Shown one piece after another: positions 22,825 to 23,282 of a stretch of DNA of 23,282 nt (positions within the stretch are counted from its first letter, which is position 1; each line of letters starts with the position of its first letter). Under the pieces are notes generated by a model. It was given only the letters and a program-made list of their open reading frames with translations. It ran no database searches and had not been told where the DNA came from. The translations under genes and the position numbers were made by a program. The stretch comes from UBA6921 sp031363085 (GTDB taxonomy: Bacteria > Pseudomonadota > Gammaproteobacteria > SG8-11). Location of the stretch: the NCBI GenBank assembly GCA_031363085.1, contig JANLTU010000018.1, forward strand, positions 1 to 23,282, given 5' to 3'.

Positions 22825-23008
22825 CCATTCGGCTTCAGGTAACGCCCACAATTCCCCCATGGTTTGAAACGCTTCGCGTTTGCCGCTGACGGGATGCTCG
22901 ACGACGCCCGCTAATTCTGCGACTCCCCTGGGCGCTCGCCCTTTGGGTACGATGCTCACAGCGATAGATTCGCACCACGTAACTCTCGCCTAGATTTTTT
23001 GTGTTCAT
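22810..23008 (-). pseudogene. small conserved-type gene, apparently frameshifted
   Basis: The minus strand from ATG 23008 encodes MNTKNLGESYVVRIYR, a start typical of small uncharacterised proteobacterial proteins (SYVVRIYR). After about 22955-22965 the sensible continuation is in the next frame (VPKGRAPRGVAELAGVVEHP, then REAFQTMGELWALPEAEW), ending with TAA at 22810-22812 and overlapping the aroG end. The unshifted frame instead runs through Arg/Ser-rich sequence to a stop at 22835, which looks like noise. A single-base change in frame would restore a protein of about 65 residues. A sequencing error is possible. The function of the family is unknown to me; the family memory is not checked. 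Confidence 0.6.
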
Positions 23009-23186
23009 CACTGTTTTCCATAACCTCGTGCACAAGCTTAAGTTTTTCGCACGTCGTGGGTTACGGGAAGGTTACATATTCGTTCGTGGTGATTCACCCG
23101 GAGCTCGTGACACTTGCAAACACCACGTTGATTTACGAACGATGTTAGAAGCAAATAGATCTGTCCGGTTCTGTAGCACATGAATT
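23009..23186. other. non-coding stretch upstream of the frameshifted gene
   Basis: No gene is supported here. The plus-strand reading frame across it (to 23183) has no ribosome site and no recognisable content. It probably contains the promoter of the minus-strand small gene. Confidence 0.4.
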
Positions 23187-23266
23187 GTCCGCTGAGTAAG
23201 CTCGGGAGCCCCGCGCGGAGGGCGTAGCCCGAAGCGTGGTGCTCCCGCCGGTGTCGCGCAGCGGAC
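23187..23266. repeat. nested inverted repeat near the right edge
   Basis: The outer arms GTCCGCTG (23187-23194) and CAGCGGAC (23259-23266) are perfectly complementary. They enclose inner arms CGGGAGC (23203-23209) and GCTCCCG (23241-23247), which enclose a small GGGC/GCCC stem (about 23220-23230). This could be an extragenic palindromic repeat or a structured RNA. It does not have tRNA features. Confidence 0.6.
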
Positions 23267-23282
23267 TTACGCGACGGCCTGG

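Noticed and set aside
23187..23266. tRNA or integron attC site at the nested inverted repeat
   Set aside because: There is no T-loop GTTCRA, no CCA end and no attC core sites (GTTRRRY/RYYYAAC) in the arms.

Overview
The window is about 23.3 kb of GC-rich bacterial DNA, densely coded and without phage, plasmid or CRISPR structure. The gene set (RlmM, fused RlmKL, a YheS-type ABC-F protein followed by a DUF3301 protein, a DUF6763-like protein, an AroG-type DAHP synthase) points to a gammaproteobacterium. I cannot name the genus. The two c-type haem proteins, the haem-site c-di-GMP protein and the cytochrome-FTR1 iron permease suggest a respiring, environmental organism.

Region 1 (1-6677, all minus strand) is a signalling block. 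In transcription order it holds a PAS hybrid histidine kinase (HK2, 5034-6677), a second hybrid kinase (HK3, 2975-4774), a response regulator with a C-terminal PAS domain (2157-2978, ATGA overlap with HK3), a Crp/Fnr-family regulator (1330-2127) and the N-terminal 345 residues of a multi-PAS protein (HK1, running off the left edge). HK1 and HK2 share a nearly identical PAS module, HK2 and HK3 share the kinase and receiver core, and HK1 carries its own PAS module twice. The block therefore grew by duplication. Ends of an IS5-like or MITE-like element lie beside HK1 and at the very stop codon of HK2.

Region 2 (6977-10880, plus strand) is a possible metabolic cassette: an exported cytochrome c'-like protein, a 60-residue unknown protein, a 126-residue membrane protein, a short-chain dehydrogenase (ATGA overlap), an 80-residue two-helix membrane protein and an oleate hydratase-family flavoprotein whose usual catalytic Glu position reads Met. 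A hydratase plus an SDR suggests fatty-acid hydration followed by oxidation of the hydroxy acid. This is inference.

Region 3 (10889-13054, minus) is a membrane c-di-GMP protein with a DUF3365-like haem-site sensor, a GGDEF domain with a GSDEF motif, and an EAL domain with its main residues intact.

Region 4 (13173-19467) is housekeeping: RlmM, RlmKL, a YheS-like ABC-F protein, and DUF3301, DUF6763-like and YdcH-family small proteins. A striking composite hairpin lies between rlmM and rlmKL. A 170-bp fold-back MITE-like element (19475-19644) abuts the ydcH-like start codon.

Region 5 (19738-23282) has a Fur-box-preceded cytochrome c-FTR1 iron permease, an AroG-like DAHP synthase, a small apparently frameshifted gene on the minus strand, and a nested inverted repeat at the right edge.

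I did not find a demonstrably new defence or mobile system. The best leads are the oleate hydratase cassette with its small unknown proteins, the element family sitting at gene boundaries, and the rlmM-rlmKL hairpin.
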